The notes: generated by a model from the letters alone, not told the origin. Positions 19,938-30,734 are shown, counted from the stretch's first letter. The stretch is DNA of 64,000 bases from Fluviicola sp. (GCA_029866325.1 JARWZO010000019.1:496001-560000); one strand, 5' to 3'. Made by a program: numbers and translations.

Positions 19938-20373
19938 TGAAAAAGCGCGTTTAATTTATGTAACGTGAGTTGAGGATAAGAATTCTGAAAAAGCACACTC
20001 TTAACACTAAGTTAAAAAAGGCTATTCATAATGGTTCCGCAAGCTTATCAGCTTCACAGACAAACCTTTCATCGATTGTTCGAATATGATAAAACCGTTT
20101 ACTCTATAACAGATACGCTTTAATCAACAAGGTGCATTCGATTTGGTGCTTGTCTATTTTTGTACGTATATTTACCCTGTGCTACGAGTGTGTTAAAAAA
20201 GATTAAAATTAACTTTCAGACTCAATTTATTGACTGTCAGTATTTTAAACCATGTAACAAAGCCTCCTTTTTTCTCACATGTACTGGTCGATTAATGATT
20301 GTGTTGAATGGATATCCATCCTTTGACGCTATTTTGAACGGGTATTATTGTTGAATAAATTAAATTTCTAAAC
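19938..20373. other. 436-base intergenic stretch upstream of the first M43 protease
   Basis: No gene or RNA gene is recognisable here. The only candidate signal is TATTTTTG at 20155-20162 on the plus strand, a match to the TAnnTTTG -7 element, which would give a leader of about 200 bases for the protease. I see no TTG at the matching -33 distance. Confidence 0.5.
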
Positions 20374-22509
20374 ATGCGCAAACAAATACTATTAGGAGTT
20401 TTAGCAGCATTTGGGTTAATGACCACGGTGCAGGTTAATGCTCAGGAAAGTAATTTCAAGTGCGGTCTGCAAAGCCAATTGAAAAAATTGTATGCTGAAG
20501 ATCCGCAAATGGAGTTAGATTACCGTCACCTGATAAATCAATACAAAGAAACAAGAGTAGTCAACGGAAAAAAACGTCAGATTTATATCATTCCGATTGT
20601 TTTCCATATTGTACATGAATACGGATCCGAGAATATCTCTGATGCTCAGGTTTATGACCAAATGGATATTTTGAATGAGGATTACCGCAAATTAAATGCC
20701 GATACTAGTCTGGTAGTTCCGGCTTTTGATACATTGATTGCCGATTGCATGATTGAGTTTCGTTTGGCCGCTATTGATCCTTACGGAAATTGTACCAACG
20801 GAATTGAGCACATCTACTCGCATCAGTCAAATGCCGGTGATGATTACTCAAAGTTGAATCAATGGAATCGTGCAAACTACCTAAATGTTTGGGTTGTAAA
20901 TACGATTGGAGAAGCGGGTGTTGCAGGTTACGCATACTATCCTACAGCTACAACCGGTGGTTCATTCTTTAGAGATGGTATTATCATCTTGAACGATTAT
21001 GTTGGAAGTATCGGTACAAGTAATCCTTATTCATCTCGTGCATTAACGCACGAAATCGGTCACTACTTAGGTTTGGCGCACACATGGGGAAGTACAAACG
21101 ACCCTACGGTTGCTTGTGGTGATGATGATGTAGATGATACACCGATCACAAAAGGCCACAATAGTTGTACAGCATTTGACTTGGCTGATACAACATGTGT
21201 TCCGGGTGTTATTGAAAACACCCAAAACTACATGGAGTACAGTTACTGTTCACACATGTTTACCTTAGATCAATCTGATTTCATGCACAACGTTTTGGCA
21301 CAAGAAACAGGTGGTCGTAACAATCTTTACGCAGATTCGAATCTTACTGTTACTGGCACGGATGTTTTACCTCCACCGCTTTGTACTCCTGTTGCCGATT
21401 TCTCTGCCGACAAACGCATGACGTGTGTTGGTGATGTTGTTAATTTTACAGATGCTTCTTGGAGAGCTGGAATTACTAGCTATTCATGGTCTTTCCCTGG
21501 TGGAACACCATCTACATCAACAGCTGCCAACCCGGCAGTGGTTTACAACCAAGATGGTTACTACTCCGTAACATTAACGGTTTCCAATGCAGCTGGTTCA
21601 GATACCAAAACATTTACCAACATGATGTACATCAGTGCTGCTTGGCCAGAGTTTGTTGGTCCTTACAGTGAGGATTTCGAGGGTGGTTCAGCTGGATGGT
21701 GGCACACACAAAATCCGGAAGATAACTGGGCAAGTTTCAATTTGATTCCTGGTGTTGGTAAAGGTCAATCCAAAGGATTTAAATTGAACAACTTTAAAGA
21801 TGTGAGCAATGCTGTTGCATTCACAGATGACTGGTTCTACTATGATCGTTTGGGTAACTCAAAAGATTACCTGATCTCTCCTTCATTCAATTTAGCAAAT
21901 ACTTCTAACGTATCCGTTTCATTTGATTATGCTTATGGTACAAAGGCTACAGCTTTGGCTGATATCACAGAAGAAGTGAAAGTATATACCTCAAGAGATT
22001 GCGGTGAAACATGGCAAATTCGTTCGAATGCAACACTTTCTGCAGAAGAAGTGATTACAGTTGGTTATGTTGGAAGCACTGACTTCACTCCTACAGAAGA
22101 TGTACAATGGAAAACACAAACGTTTACCTATTCTACAACAGCACAGGATACAAAATTGCGCTTCCGTTTTGAGTTTATTGCTTCAGACAAATCAAGCAAT
22201 TTCTACTTCGACAACTTCAATATTTCCGGTACGTTGGCTATTGAAGAAAACGGAGAAAGCATCGGTGTATCAATTGCGCCAAACCCAGTTGCTGCAGGTT
22301 CTGAAGTTGCTGTACAAGTTACTGGAAGTTCAGAAGACATGGAGCTGCAAGTTGTTGACGTGAATGGTGCCTTGATTTCAATCACCAAAGTACCTGCTTC
22401 AAACGGTACACAAACGGTAATGATTCCTATGAACGTTGCTAAAGGATGTTATTTCCTGAATGCAATTAAAGGAAGCGTAAAATCTACCAATCGCGTGATT
22501 GTTTTCTAA
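20374..22509 (+). CDS. Secreted M43-type (pappalysin-like) metalloprotease with PKD and T9SS sorting domain, copy 1
   Basis: A 711-residue protein with a signal peptide (about 1-23, ending VNAQ). The metzincin zinc site HEIGHYLGLAH gives His226, Glu227, His230 and His236, and the Met-turn is at Met287 (NYMEYS), as in family M43. A PKD domain covers about 342-425 (YSWSFPGG), then a jelly-roll-like region with WWHTQNPEDNW near 445. The C-terminal 80 residues (from VSIAPNPV) have the T9SS type A sorting pattern and end NRVIVF. It is predicted to be secreted through T9SS and to degrade extracellular protein. A close tandem copy follows at 22728. Confidence 0.95.
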   Translation: MRKQILLGVLAAFGLMTTVQVNAQESNFKCGLQSQLKKLYAEDPQMELDYRHLINQYKETRVVNGKKRQIYIIPIVFHIVHEYGSENISDAQVYDQMDILNEDYRKLNADTSLVVPAFDTLIADCMIEFRLAAIDPYGNCTNGIEHIYSHQSNAGDDYSKLNQWNRANYLNVWVVNTIGEAGVAGYAYYPTATTGGSFFRDGIIILNDYVGSIGTSNPYSSRALTHEIGHYLGLAHTWGSTNDPTVACGDDDVDDTPITKGHNSCTAFDLADTTCVPGVIENTQNYMEYSYCSHMFTLDQSDFMHNVLAQETGGRNNLYADSNLTVTGTDVLPPPLCTPVADFSADKRMTCVGDVVNFTDASWRAGITSYSWSFPGGTPSTSTAANPAVVYNQDGYYSVTLTVSNAAGSDTKTFTNMMYISAAWPEFVGPYSEDFEGGSAGWWHTQNPEDNWASFNLIPGVGKGQSKGFKLNNFKDVSNAVAFTDDWFYYDRLGNSKDYLISPSFNLANTSNVSVSFDYAYGTKATALADITEEVKVYTSRDCGETWQIRSNATLSAEEVITVGYVGSTDFTPTEDVQWKTQTFTYSTTAQDTKLRFRFEFIASDKSSNFYFDNFNISGTLAIEENGESIGVSIAPNPVAAGSEVAVQVTGSSEDMELQVVDVNGALISITKVPASNGTQTVMIPMNVAKGCYFLNAIKGSVKSTNRVIVF

Positions 22510-22534
22510 ACATTCTCTTTAAAATAATTCGAAG

Positions 22535-22566
22535 ACGCCTCTTGCTTTGCGAGGGCGTTTTTTTTT
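22535..22566 (+). terminator. Rho-independent terminator after M43 protease copy 1
   Basis: ACGCCTC pairs with GAGGGCGT (one bulged G) over a 9-base loop, followed by nine Ts. The stem closely resembles the terminator after copy 2. Confidence 0.88.
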
Positions 22567-22674
22567 GTTGTATCAAAACATGTTTCTTGAACCGATGAAA
22601 TATGCCAATTTAAACAACCTCTTTTCGTAAACTAAATAGCTAACACACCTCACTCAACGCGCGCGTATTAACGG

Positions 22675-22704
22675 TTGTAAAGCCTTACATTTCTGATAGT
22701 TTTG
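22675..22704 (+). promoter_or_regulatory. Promoter of M43 protease copy 2
   Basis: TTG at 22675-22677, exactly 19 bases, then TAGTTTTG at 22697-22704: a full Bacteroidota promoter match. The ATG is 23 bases further on, so copy 2 is transcribed independently of copy 1. Confidence 0.8.
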
Positions 22705-22727
22705 AATAATCTATAAAACCCAACGAT

Positions 22728-24854
22728 ATGTTTAAAAAATTACTGTTATACGGATTTACTTCACTCGGTATGTTCACAAGTATGTCTGCAATTGCGCAAG
22801 GTCAGCCATGCGGTGCCAGTGAACATTTGAAGAAATTGTATGCGGAAAATCCGCAATTGAAATTGGATCGCGAACTTTTGATGAATAAATACTTGGAAGT
22901 ACGCGAAGAAGCCAACGGTAAAAAACGACAATTGATCATCATACCTGTGGTCTTTCACATTATGCATCAGTACGGCCCTGAAAACATCAGTGATGCTCAG
23001 GTGGAACAAGAGATGGTGATTCTCAATGAAGATTTCCGTAAACTGAACGCCGACACTTCTCAAACAGTGCCCATTTTCAAGCCCATTGCAGGTGATGCTG
23101 AAATTGAGTTTCGCTTAGCGCGATTAGATCCGTACGGAAATTGTACCAATGGTATTGAACACATTTACACCCATTTGACTGACAATGGAGATGATTTCTC
23201 TAAACTGAGCCAATGGAATCGTTCAGAATACCTTAATATTTGGGTGGTGAAATCTTTTGAAGAACCTGGCTTACTCGGCTATTCCTTCTATCCAACTGCA
23301 ACCGTTGGCGGTGGCTTTTTCCGTGACGGCGTCATCATGCTTCATTCGCAAATAGGAACTACAGGAACAGCTGTTGGTGCCGACGGACGAACATTGACAC
23401 ATGAAATCGGACATTACCTTGGTTTGTCGCATACTTGGGGAGATAACAATGATCCTGAAATAGCTTGCGGAGATGATGATGTTTTAGATACTCCTATTAC
23501 AAAAGGTCACTTTGGAGTTTGTCCGCTTAATGACAAAGACTGCGACACCAACATTGTGGAGAACGTACAAAACTTCATGGAATACAGTCAATGCTCAACT
23601 ATGTTTACCGAAGATCAAGCCACATTCATGCACAACGTATTGTTGCAGGAAACCAGTGGAAGAAACAACTTATATACGGAAGCAAACCTGACACTAACAG
23701 GAGTAGATCAAGATCCCGCACCTACCTGCATTCCAGTAGCTGATTTTTCATCGGATAAACGCATGGTATGTGTAGGTGATCAGGTGAATTTCGATGACGC
23801 ATCCTGGAGAGCGACAGTAACCAATTATGCGTGGTCATTCCCTGGCGGAACACCTGCTACTTCAACCGCTGCAAACCCAACAGTTGTGTACAATCAAGAC
23901 GGATATTATTCAGTGTCATTGATTGTTTCAAATGCAAATGGTTCAGATACGATGGATTTTCCAAACATGATTTATGCAAGTGCCAACTGGCCGGAATTTA
24001 CCGGACCGTACAACGAAGATTTCGAAAGCGGATCTGCAGGATGGTGGCACACACAAAATCCGGAAAACAACTGGGCACAATTCCAATTGATTAACGGAGC
24101 CGGTCGTGGCAATTCAAGAGGTTTCAAACTCAATAATTACAAAGATGTAAGCAATGCTGCGGCTTTTACCGACGACTGGTTCTACTATGATCGATTAGGG
24201 AATTCAAAAGATTACCTGATCTCGCCTTCATATAATTTATCAAATACATCAAACGTATCCGTTTCATTTGACTACTCCTATGGTACAAAAGCAACTACTT
24301 TGGTAGATGTAACCGAGCAAGTAAAAGTATACACATCACGCGATTGCGGACAAACATGGCAATTACGTTCAAACGCTACATTGGCGGATGAAGAAATCAT
24401 TTCAGCGGGTTACGTAGGAAACAACGATTTTGCTCCTACTTTAGACGCCGAGTGGAAAACTCAAACGTTTACTTACGCTACAACTGCTCAGGATTCGAAA
24501 TTGCGTTTCCGATTTGAGTTTATTGCGTCAGATAAATCGAGCAATTTCTACTTTGATAATTTCAACATCTCAGGAACGTTGAGTATTGACGAAAATGGCG
24601 AAAGCTTGGGTGTGTCAATAGCCCCGAATCCGGTTGCTGCAGGTTCTGAAATAGCCGTTCAGGTTAATGGATCTTCAGAAAACATGGAATTGCAAGTGGT
24701 GGATATTAACGGTGCGTTGATTTCTGTTACTCAAGTAGCGGCTTCCAACGGAACACAAACGGTATTAATTCCGATGAATGTTGCCAAAGGATGTTATTTC
24801 GTTAACGCCGTAAAAGGAACGATGCGTTCAACAAACCGTGTGATCGTATTCTAA
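22728..24854 (+). CDS. Secreted M43-type metalloprotease with PKD and T9SS sorting domain, copy 2
   Basis: A 708-residue tandem paralogue of the protein at 20374 with the same order: signal peptide (about 1-23), M43 catalytic domain with HEIGHYLGLSH (His225, Glu226, His229, His235) and a Met-turn NFMEYS, PKD domain, carbohydrate-binding-like region, and a type A sorting domain ending NRVIVF. The two proteins agree best in the last third, where long runs are nearly identical; the catalytic-domain surface loops differ more, which suggests altered substrate preference (inference). It has its own promoter and terminator. Confidence 0.95.
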   Translation: MFKKLLLYGFTSLGMFTSMSAIAQGQPCGASEHLKKLYAENPQLKLDRELLMNKYLEVREEANGKKRQLIIIPVVFHIMHQYGPENISDAQVEQEMVILNEDFRKLNADTSQTVPIFKPIAGDAEIEFRLARLDPYGNCTNGIEHIYTHLTDNGDDFSKLSQWNRSEYLNIWVVKSFEEPGLLGYSFYPTATVGGGFFRDGVIMLHSQIGTTGTAVGADGRTLTHEIGHYLGLSHTWGDNNDPEIACGDDDVLDTPITKGHFGVCPLNDKDCDTNIVENVQNFMEYSQCSTMFTEDQATFMHNVLLQETSGRNNLYTEANLTLTGVDQDPAPTCIPVADFSSDKRMVCVGDQVNFDDASWRATVTNYAWSFPGGTPATSTAANPTVVYNQDGYYSVSLIVSNANGSDTMDFPNMIYASANWPEFTGPYNEDFESGSAGWWHTQNPENNWAQFQLINGAGRGNSRGFKLNNYKDVSNAAAFTDDWFYYDRLGNSKDYLISPSYNLSNTSNVSVSFDYSYGTKATTLVDVTEQVKVYTSRDCGQTWQLRSNATLADEEIISAGYVGNNDFAPTLDAEWKTQTFTYATTAQDSKLRFRFEFIASDKSSNFYFDNFNISGTLSIDENGESLGVSIAPNPVAAGSEIAVQVNGSSENMELQVVDINGALISVTQVAASNGTQTVLIPMNVAKGCYFVNAVKGTMRSTNRVIVF

Positions 24855-24882
24855 AAATACAACCACCTCTTTTGATTTTGAG

Positions 24883-24910
24883 ACGCCTTCATTCGTGAGG
24901 GCGTTTTTTT
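24883..24910 (+). terminator. Rho-independent terminator after M43 protease copy 2
   Basis: ACGCCTTCA pairs with TGAGGGCGT (one G-T pair) around a TTCG tetraloop, followed by seven Ts. Confidence 0.9.
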
Positions 24911-24934
24911 ATTTCCTAAAAATCGCCAAAGTGG

Positions 24935-24964
24935 TTGACACAAGGTTCATTTTTCGTAGTTTTG
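24935..24964 (+). promoter_or_regulatory. Promoter of the thiS-thiC unit
   Basis: TTG at 24935-24937, a 19-base spacer, then TAGTTTTG at 24957-24964: a full Bacteroidota promoter match placed about 11 bases before the TPP riboswitch. Confidence 0.82.
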
Positions 24965-24974
24965 GGGTTGAACT

Positions 24975-25052
24975 TTAGGGGTGTTTCCCACCATTGGCGA
25001 AACTGAGAATTACCCTTTGAACTTGAGGCGGATGATACCGACGTAAGGAAAA
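24975..25052 (+). promoter_or_regulatory. TPP riboswitch (THI element) controlling thiS-thiC
   Basis: The conserved AGGGGTG, CTGAGA, TACCC, TTGAACTTGA and GACGTAAGGAA segments are present in order, with a variable arm in between (CCCACCATTGGCG). ThiS starts 45 bases after its end. This is the second TPP switch in the window. Confidence 0.95.
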
Positions 25053-25097
25053 GTGAGCAGCCGGTTTGCGCTCCTATCGTTCTGATTACAAGGAGTT

Positions 25098-25298
25098 ATG
25101 CAGTTACAATTCAACGATCAGCACATTGAAACACCCGCCTCCAACTTATACGATTTGTTGGAAGAGAAAGCACTTTTAGCTAAAACCGGGATCGCTGTTG
25201 CGATTAATGACCGTGTGATTCAGCGTTCGCAATGGGCTAATAAACAATTGAACGAGCATGATGTTATTTTAGTCATTACTGCAGCTGCTGGAGGATAA
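25098..25298 (+). CDS. thiS: Sulfur carrier protein ThiS
   Basis: A 66-residue ubiquitin-like protein ending in the diagnostic Gly-Gly (AAAGG). The C-terminal glycine is adenylated by ThiF and converted to a thiocarboxylate, which delivers sulfur to ThiG. It is the first gene after the promoter and riboswitch at 24935-25052. No thiF gene is present in the window, so the activating enzyme must be elsewhere. Confidence 0.96.
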   Translation: MQLQFNDQHIETPASNLYDLLEEKALLAKTGIAVAINDRVIQRSQWANKQLNEHDVILVITAAAGG

Positions 25299-27248
<1,950 letters not shown>

Positions 27249-27259
27249 TAAATGAAATG

Positions 27260-27293
27260 CGGGTGTGGAATTCTTTCACACCCGTTCTTTTTT
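27260..27293 (+). terminator. Rho-independent terminator or attenuator between thiC and the ThiE/TenI-like gene
   Basis: An 8-bp perfect stem CGGGTGTG / CACACCCG with a 9-base loop, then TTCTTTTTTTC. It ends 7 bases before the ATG at 27300. It sits inside what is otherwise a same-strand series of thiamine genes. Confidence 0.85.
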
Positions 27294-27299
27294 TCAACG

Positions 27300-27866
27300 A
27301 TGATCATTCTCTTCACAACACCCGCTTTCATCGGCAACGAATCGCTTTTACTCAACAGAATGCTGGAAGAGCCAGGTTTGCGTATACACCTGCGGAAACC
27401 CGATTCAACGGTAAATGAATTTGAACAATTGTTGCAAAACATCGATTCGACTTATCATTCCCGCGTTGTGATTCATCAACATCACCAATTGGCGGAAGTT
27501 TACGATTTGGGAGGGATTCATGTCACAGAAATGGATCGTTTGCGAGAACCAATGGGCATTAATGCTATCTCCACTTCTTTTCATGAACTACAAACTGCCT
27601 TAAAAGAAGGTGATCAGTATCGTTATTTCTTTTGTTCGCCCGTTTTTCCAAGTATTTCAAAAGCAGGATATTCCACTTCAGAAAACTGGAATATTGCTGA
27701 GGAAACGGCTGATTTCAGGGGAAAAGCAGTTGCTTTGGGCGGAATTGATCAAACAAGACTCACAGAAGTGCGCAATCGCGGTTTTCAGCACATAGCAGTT
27801 TTAGGCACTGTTTGGCAGGCTCCTGATCCCGTAAAAGAGTTGGAGGAACTATTCCTGCACTTTTAG
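27300..27866 (+). CDS. ThiE/TenI-like protein (thiamine phosphate synthase family paralogue)
   Basis: A 188-residue TIM barrel recognised by LRIHLRKPD near the N-terminus, GGIHVTEMDR, a CSPVFPSISKAGY segment and the phosphate-binding ALGGI. It lacks the ThiE INDxxxVA and TTTK motifs of the copy at 19088, so it may be a TenI-type thiazole tautomerase or a divergent thiamine phosphate synthase. The start is placed at the ATG at 27300, because the in-frame ATG at 27252 would put the first 16 codons across a terminator hairpin and encodes residues that fit no family member. It lies between thiC and the half-helicase gene. Confidence 0.82.
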   Translation: MIILFTTPAFIGNESLLLNRMLEEPGLRIHLRKPDSTVNEFEQLLQNIDSTYHSRVVIHQHHQLAEVYDLGGIHVTEMDRLREPMGINAISTSFHELQTALKEGDQYRYFFCSPVFPSISKAGYSTSENWNIAEETADFRGKAVALGGIDQTRLTEVRNRGFQHIAVLGTVWQAPDPVKELEELFLHF

Positions 27867-27878
27867 AACGAGTATGTG

Positions 27879-27886
27879 TATCTTTG
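27879..27886 (+). promoter_or_regulatory. Possible internal promoter (-7 element) before the DEAD-like gene
   Basis: TATCTTTG matches TAnnTTTG and is 21 bases before the ATG at 27908. No TTG at -33. It would supply transcripts for the DEAD-like gene and thiD downstream of the terminator at 27260. Confidence 0.45.
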
Positions 27887-27907
27887 AGCCAAATTGACAC
27901 CCGAAAT

Positions 27908-28534
27908 ATGACACTGGAACAGCTGAACACGCTTCTTGAAGGAACACTAACAGAATTAGGTGTTTCCGAACTCAACGACATGCAATCGGCATTGGTTGCA
28001 CGTGTAAAGCAAGGCGGCGATGCAGTCATTTTAACCGACAGATCCAATGATCCATCAACAGGCATTGCTTTTGTTTCGGTGATGAAAGCCCCAAAAGCAT
28101 TTGAAGGTTCGCCACGTGTATTGATCCTTTCTCCTTCAATTGATAGTGTACATGCATTGCACAAACAACTCACCGAATGGACCAGACGCACCGAAATTGC
28201 CGTTGAATTAGGGCACGATAAGGGAAATATGATCCTGGAGCGCAATAATATTTTCGACGGAGCTGACATCATTATCGGAAATCCGAAGCGCGTGATCGAT
28301 CTTTACCACCAAAACGGTATTCACATGAATCAGCTGAGTTTATTCATCATTGATGAGGCTTCTATTGTAGGAAATACACCAACCACAGCTGCATTTGTTT
28401 ACCGATTGGCAGAAAGTCTTCCTAAATGTCAGCGCATTATCATTACCAAAGAAATTACACCACGGGTTGAAAAAATGATTGAGCTCTTGTGTGTGAACCC
28501 AAAGGTTATGGAATTTGAAACGCCCGTAGTTTAA
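27908..28534 (+). CDS. Degenerate single-domain DEAD-box helicase-like protein
   Basis: About 208 residues resembling only the first RecA-like domain of a DEAD-box helicase. The start is the ATG at 27908; the upstream TTG lies inside a -7 element. The Walker A position reads DRSNDPSTG, with no GKT/S, while motif II survives as IIDEAS and motif Ib-like IIGNPKRV is present. The second RecA domain with motifs V and VI is absent. It is therefore unlikely to be a working ATP-driven helicase; an RNA-binding or regulatory role is possible (inference). Short proteins of this style are familiar to me from Flavobacteriia. It sits 4 bases before thiD, an unexpected partner. Confidence 0.72.
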   Translation: MTLEQLNTLLEGTLTELGVSELNDMQSALVARVKQGGDAVILTDRSNDPSTGIAFVSVMKAPKAFEGSPRVLILSPSIDSVHALHKQLTEWTRRTEIAVELGHDKGNMILERNNIFDGADIIIGNPKRVIDLYHQNGIHMNQLSLFIIDEASIVGNTPTTAAFVYRLAESLPKCQRIIITKEITPRVEKMIELLCVNPKVMEFETPVV

Positions 28535-28537
28535 GTC

Positions 28538-29278
28538 ATGTCGCGCAAAAGACCGTATTGTTTAACCGTCGCAGGATTTGATCCCTCAGGTGGAGCCGGT
28601 TTGGTAGCCGACTGCAAAACATTTGAGCAAATTCATGTTCAGGGATTAAGCGTGCTTACAGCCAATACCGTGCAAACGGAAGATAAATATTCCGCCACCA
28701 ATTGGATCAATCAGGATCAATTAACGGCGCAATTAATTATGCTTTTAAAGCGCTATCCGGTTCGTTATTTTAAAATCGGATTGATCGAAAACGCCGAAGT
28801 TTTACTCTTGGTTCTTGGCGTCATTCATCAGCATGTGAAAAATCCGTTTATCATTTGGGATCCTATTCTGAAACCGACAGCGGGTGGTGATTTGTCAACA
28901 GATCGCTTTTCGGAAAAGTTACCTGAATTATTACCCTTGATCAGTTGCATCACTCCTAATTTACCCGAATACGAATTGCTTTTCGGAACCCGTGATCCGG
29001 AAGAAGTAGCAACGGGTGTAAAAATGCTCTACCTCAAAGGCGGACACGCTTCCACCCCAGGTAAAGACCGATTGTACGCAAATGGAAATTGTTATCCCTT
29101 CAATCCGAAAAAGGTAAACGCAGTTGGCAAACATGGTACAGGATGCGTGATTTCTGCAGCAATTCTTGCGCATCTGGCACTCGATTATCCTTTGGTAAAG
29201 GCCTGTTTGAAGTCAAAACGTTACGTTGAATACTACTTGAATTCATCGGAAACATTATTGGGTAATCATTCACGCTAA
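28538..29278 (+). CDS. thiD: Hydroxymethylpyrimidine/phosphomethylpyrimidine kinase ThiD
   Basis: A 246-residue ribokinase-fold protein. The substrate-binding GFDPSGGAGL segment near the N-terminus, the TPNLPEYELL stretch and the anion-hole/catalytic-base motif HGTGC are all present. It phosphorylates HMP to HMP-P and HMP-P to HMP-PP, the substrate of ThiE. It closes the plus-strand thiamine unit and lies 4 bases after the degenerate DEAD-box gene. Confidence 0.95.
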   Translation: MSRKRPYCLTVAGFDPSGGAGLVADCKTFEQIHVQGLSVLTANTVQTEDKYSATNWINQDQLTAQLIMLLKRYPVRYFKIGLIENAEVLLLVLGVIHQHVKNPFIIWDPILKPTAGGDLSTDRFSEKLPELLPLISCITPNLPEYELLFGTRDPEEVATGVKMLYLKGGHASTPGKDRLYANGNCYPFNPKKVNAVGKHGTGCVISAAILAHLALDYPLVKACLKSKRYVEYYLNSSETLLGNHSR

Positions 29279-29309
29279 AAAATCGTATTTTCATCAAAAG
29301 ATTGTGCCG

Positions 29310-29675
29310 ATGTTCATAAACGTAAAACAACTTTCGAATTTGCTGTTTGCATTTTCTTTTGTGTGTGCCTTGTTGATGCTCCTCAATAAAACCTATGGAT
29401 ACCGCGACTTGATTCAAATCGCTTTTTTAGTATCGGGCGGAATTGCATTGATACTTGGTCTTGTGACATCGCGCATGGAAGCCTACAAAGGAGATTTCAA
29501 TGTGTTGTTTTGGATCGGAAGTCTGATTATGTTTATCGGCTTTTTGATGAAAATGTATTATTTCCCCAACTCATCCTATATATTGATCGCAGGAATGGCC
29601 ATTTCAGCCATTGCTAACTTTTACAATCCTTTTCAGTCGAGCAAAGATCGTGACGACGAATTGCTGGATCAGTAA
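29310..29675 (+). CDS. Small four-helix membrane protein, unknown function
   Basis: About 121 residues with four hydrophobic helices (roughly 7-25, 33-50, 63-80 and 85-105) and a charged C-terminal tail (SSKDRDDELLDQ). I do not recognise the family. The ATG at 29310 is preferred over an in-frame GTG two codons upstream. It follows thiD by 31 bases on the same strand, and its last 7 bases overlap the end of the cytochrome gene on the opposite strand. Confidence 0.7.
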   Translation: MFINVKQLSNLLFAFSFVCALLMLLNKTYGYRDLIQIAFLVSGGIALILGLVTSRMEAYKGDFNVLFWIGSLIMFIGFLMKMYYFPNSSYILIAGMAISAIANFYNPFQSSKDRDDELLDQ

Positions 29676-30679
29676 TTGATGTACAATCCTTTTTTCTTTC
29701 GGTAATCGATGATCGGTTGATATGGGCCGTATTTGTGCTGCGTTTCTGAGAATGTATCGTTGTAGGGACCAAACGGATAATCGATTGGCTTGGTTTTGAT
29801 ATCCGGATAATCCAATCCTTCTTTAAGTGGTCGTGTATGTTGTTCACTATTCACATAAGCAGCCACGTCGAGCGCATCTCTGTCAGAAAGCTTCATCTTT
29901 TGCCAATTTACTTGATCATACGGCATGTTTGCTTTGATAAATTGAGCCGCTTTAATCACTCTGTACAAACTCGATCCCGGCTGATAAGAATCTTTCCCCC
30001 ACAATGGCGGATATTCATAAGTGATGTTATTGGCAAACATTTTTCCTTCACCGTTTTCACCATGGCAGCGCGCACATTCCTGCTTGTAAACCGTTTTCCC
30101 ATGATTTACATCCAATTGAAAATCAGGAAGTTTCAACTCAAGCCCCTTATCTCCTTCTACTCGCCCGTTCACCGGAATACCTTCACCCAACCACTTGATG
30201 TATGAAATAATTGCGGTCATTTCCCTAGAGTCGAGTGGCATTGGAATACCATTATGCGGACGTTCGATGCAATTATTAACCCGTTCAGCGAGACTGAGAA
30301 TACGGTTTTCGCGAGCCCGATATTGCGGATAGCGACCATGTGTACTCAGGAAATTCAGTCCATAAGGTCGTGTTCCGGCATCGAGGTGGCAGTTGGTACA
30401 ATTCATTTTGTTGCCGAGGTATCTTCCTTTCACGCCATTCGGACCAAGGTAATACGCTGTGTTTTTCACCAAATCTCTTCCATATCGGACCAATTCACCA
30501 AATTCGTCATTCGGAATAGCTGAAGTATCCGGTGCGAGATATACAGTAGCTAATTCATCTTCTTCAGGCTCCTCTACTTTTGCCACTTTTTCACCTGAAT
30601 CCGGATCACATGAAACAACGAAAACGGTCACTCCGAAAAGCAATACCAATAACAAATAAGAGAATCGAAAACCGGTCAT
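29669..30679 (-). CDS. TsdA-like dihaem cytochrome c lipoprotein (thiosulfate dehydrogenase/tetrathionate reductase family)
   Basis: About 336 residues from the ATG at 30679; upstream codons are non-homologous. The signal peptide ends in a lipobox with Cys24 (FVVSC), so it should be a lipoprotein. Haem-binding motifs are CTNCH (Cys94, Cys97, His98) and CARCH (Cys192, Cys195, His196). Between them, Cys127 in ERVNNCIERPHNG matches the cysteine that serves as an unusual axial ligand to haem 1 in TsdA. TsdA enzymes interconvert thiosulfate and tetrathionate in the periplasm. The assignment rests on this pattern; the reaction direction is unknown. It is divergent from the sulfotransferase gene at 30735. 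Confidence 0.78.
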   Translation of the reverse strand: MTGFRFSYLLLVLLFGVTVFVVSCDPDSGEKVAKVEEPEEDELATVYLAPDTSAIPNDEFGELVRYGRDLVKNTAYYLGPNGVKGRYLGNKMNCTNCHLDAGTRPYGLNFLSTHGRYPQYRARENRILSLAERVNNCIERPHNGIPMPLDSREMTAIISYIKWLGEGIPVNGRVEGDKGLELKLPDFQLDVNHGKTVYKQECARCHGENGEGKMFANNITYEYPPLWGKDSYQPGSSLYRVIKAAQFIKANMPYDQVNWQKMKLSDRDALDVAAYVNSEQHTRPLKEGLDYPDIKTKPIDYPFGPYNDTFSETQHKYGPYQPIIDYRKKKGLYINY

Positions 30680-30734
30680 TTGTTCAACAAATAAATTTCT
30701 GTACTTTGGCTCTAAAATTAAGTAAAAGGAAGGA

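Noticed and set aside
27252-27299. Earlier ATG for the ThiE/TenI-like gene
   Set aside because: This stretch forms an intrinsic terminator hairpin and T-tract and encodes non-conserved residues.
29310-29675. GldL-like gliding motility protein
   Set aside because: Its size and helix layout do not match, and no gld neighbours are present.
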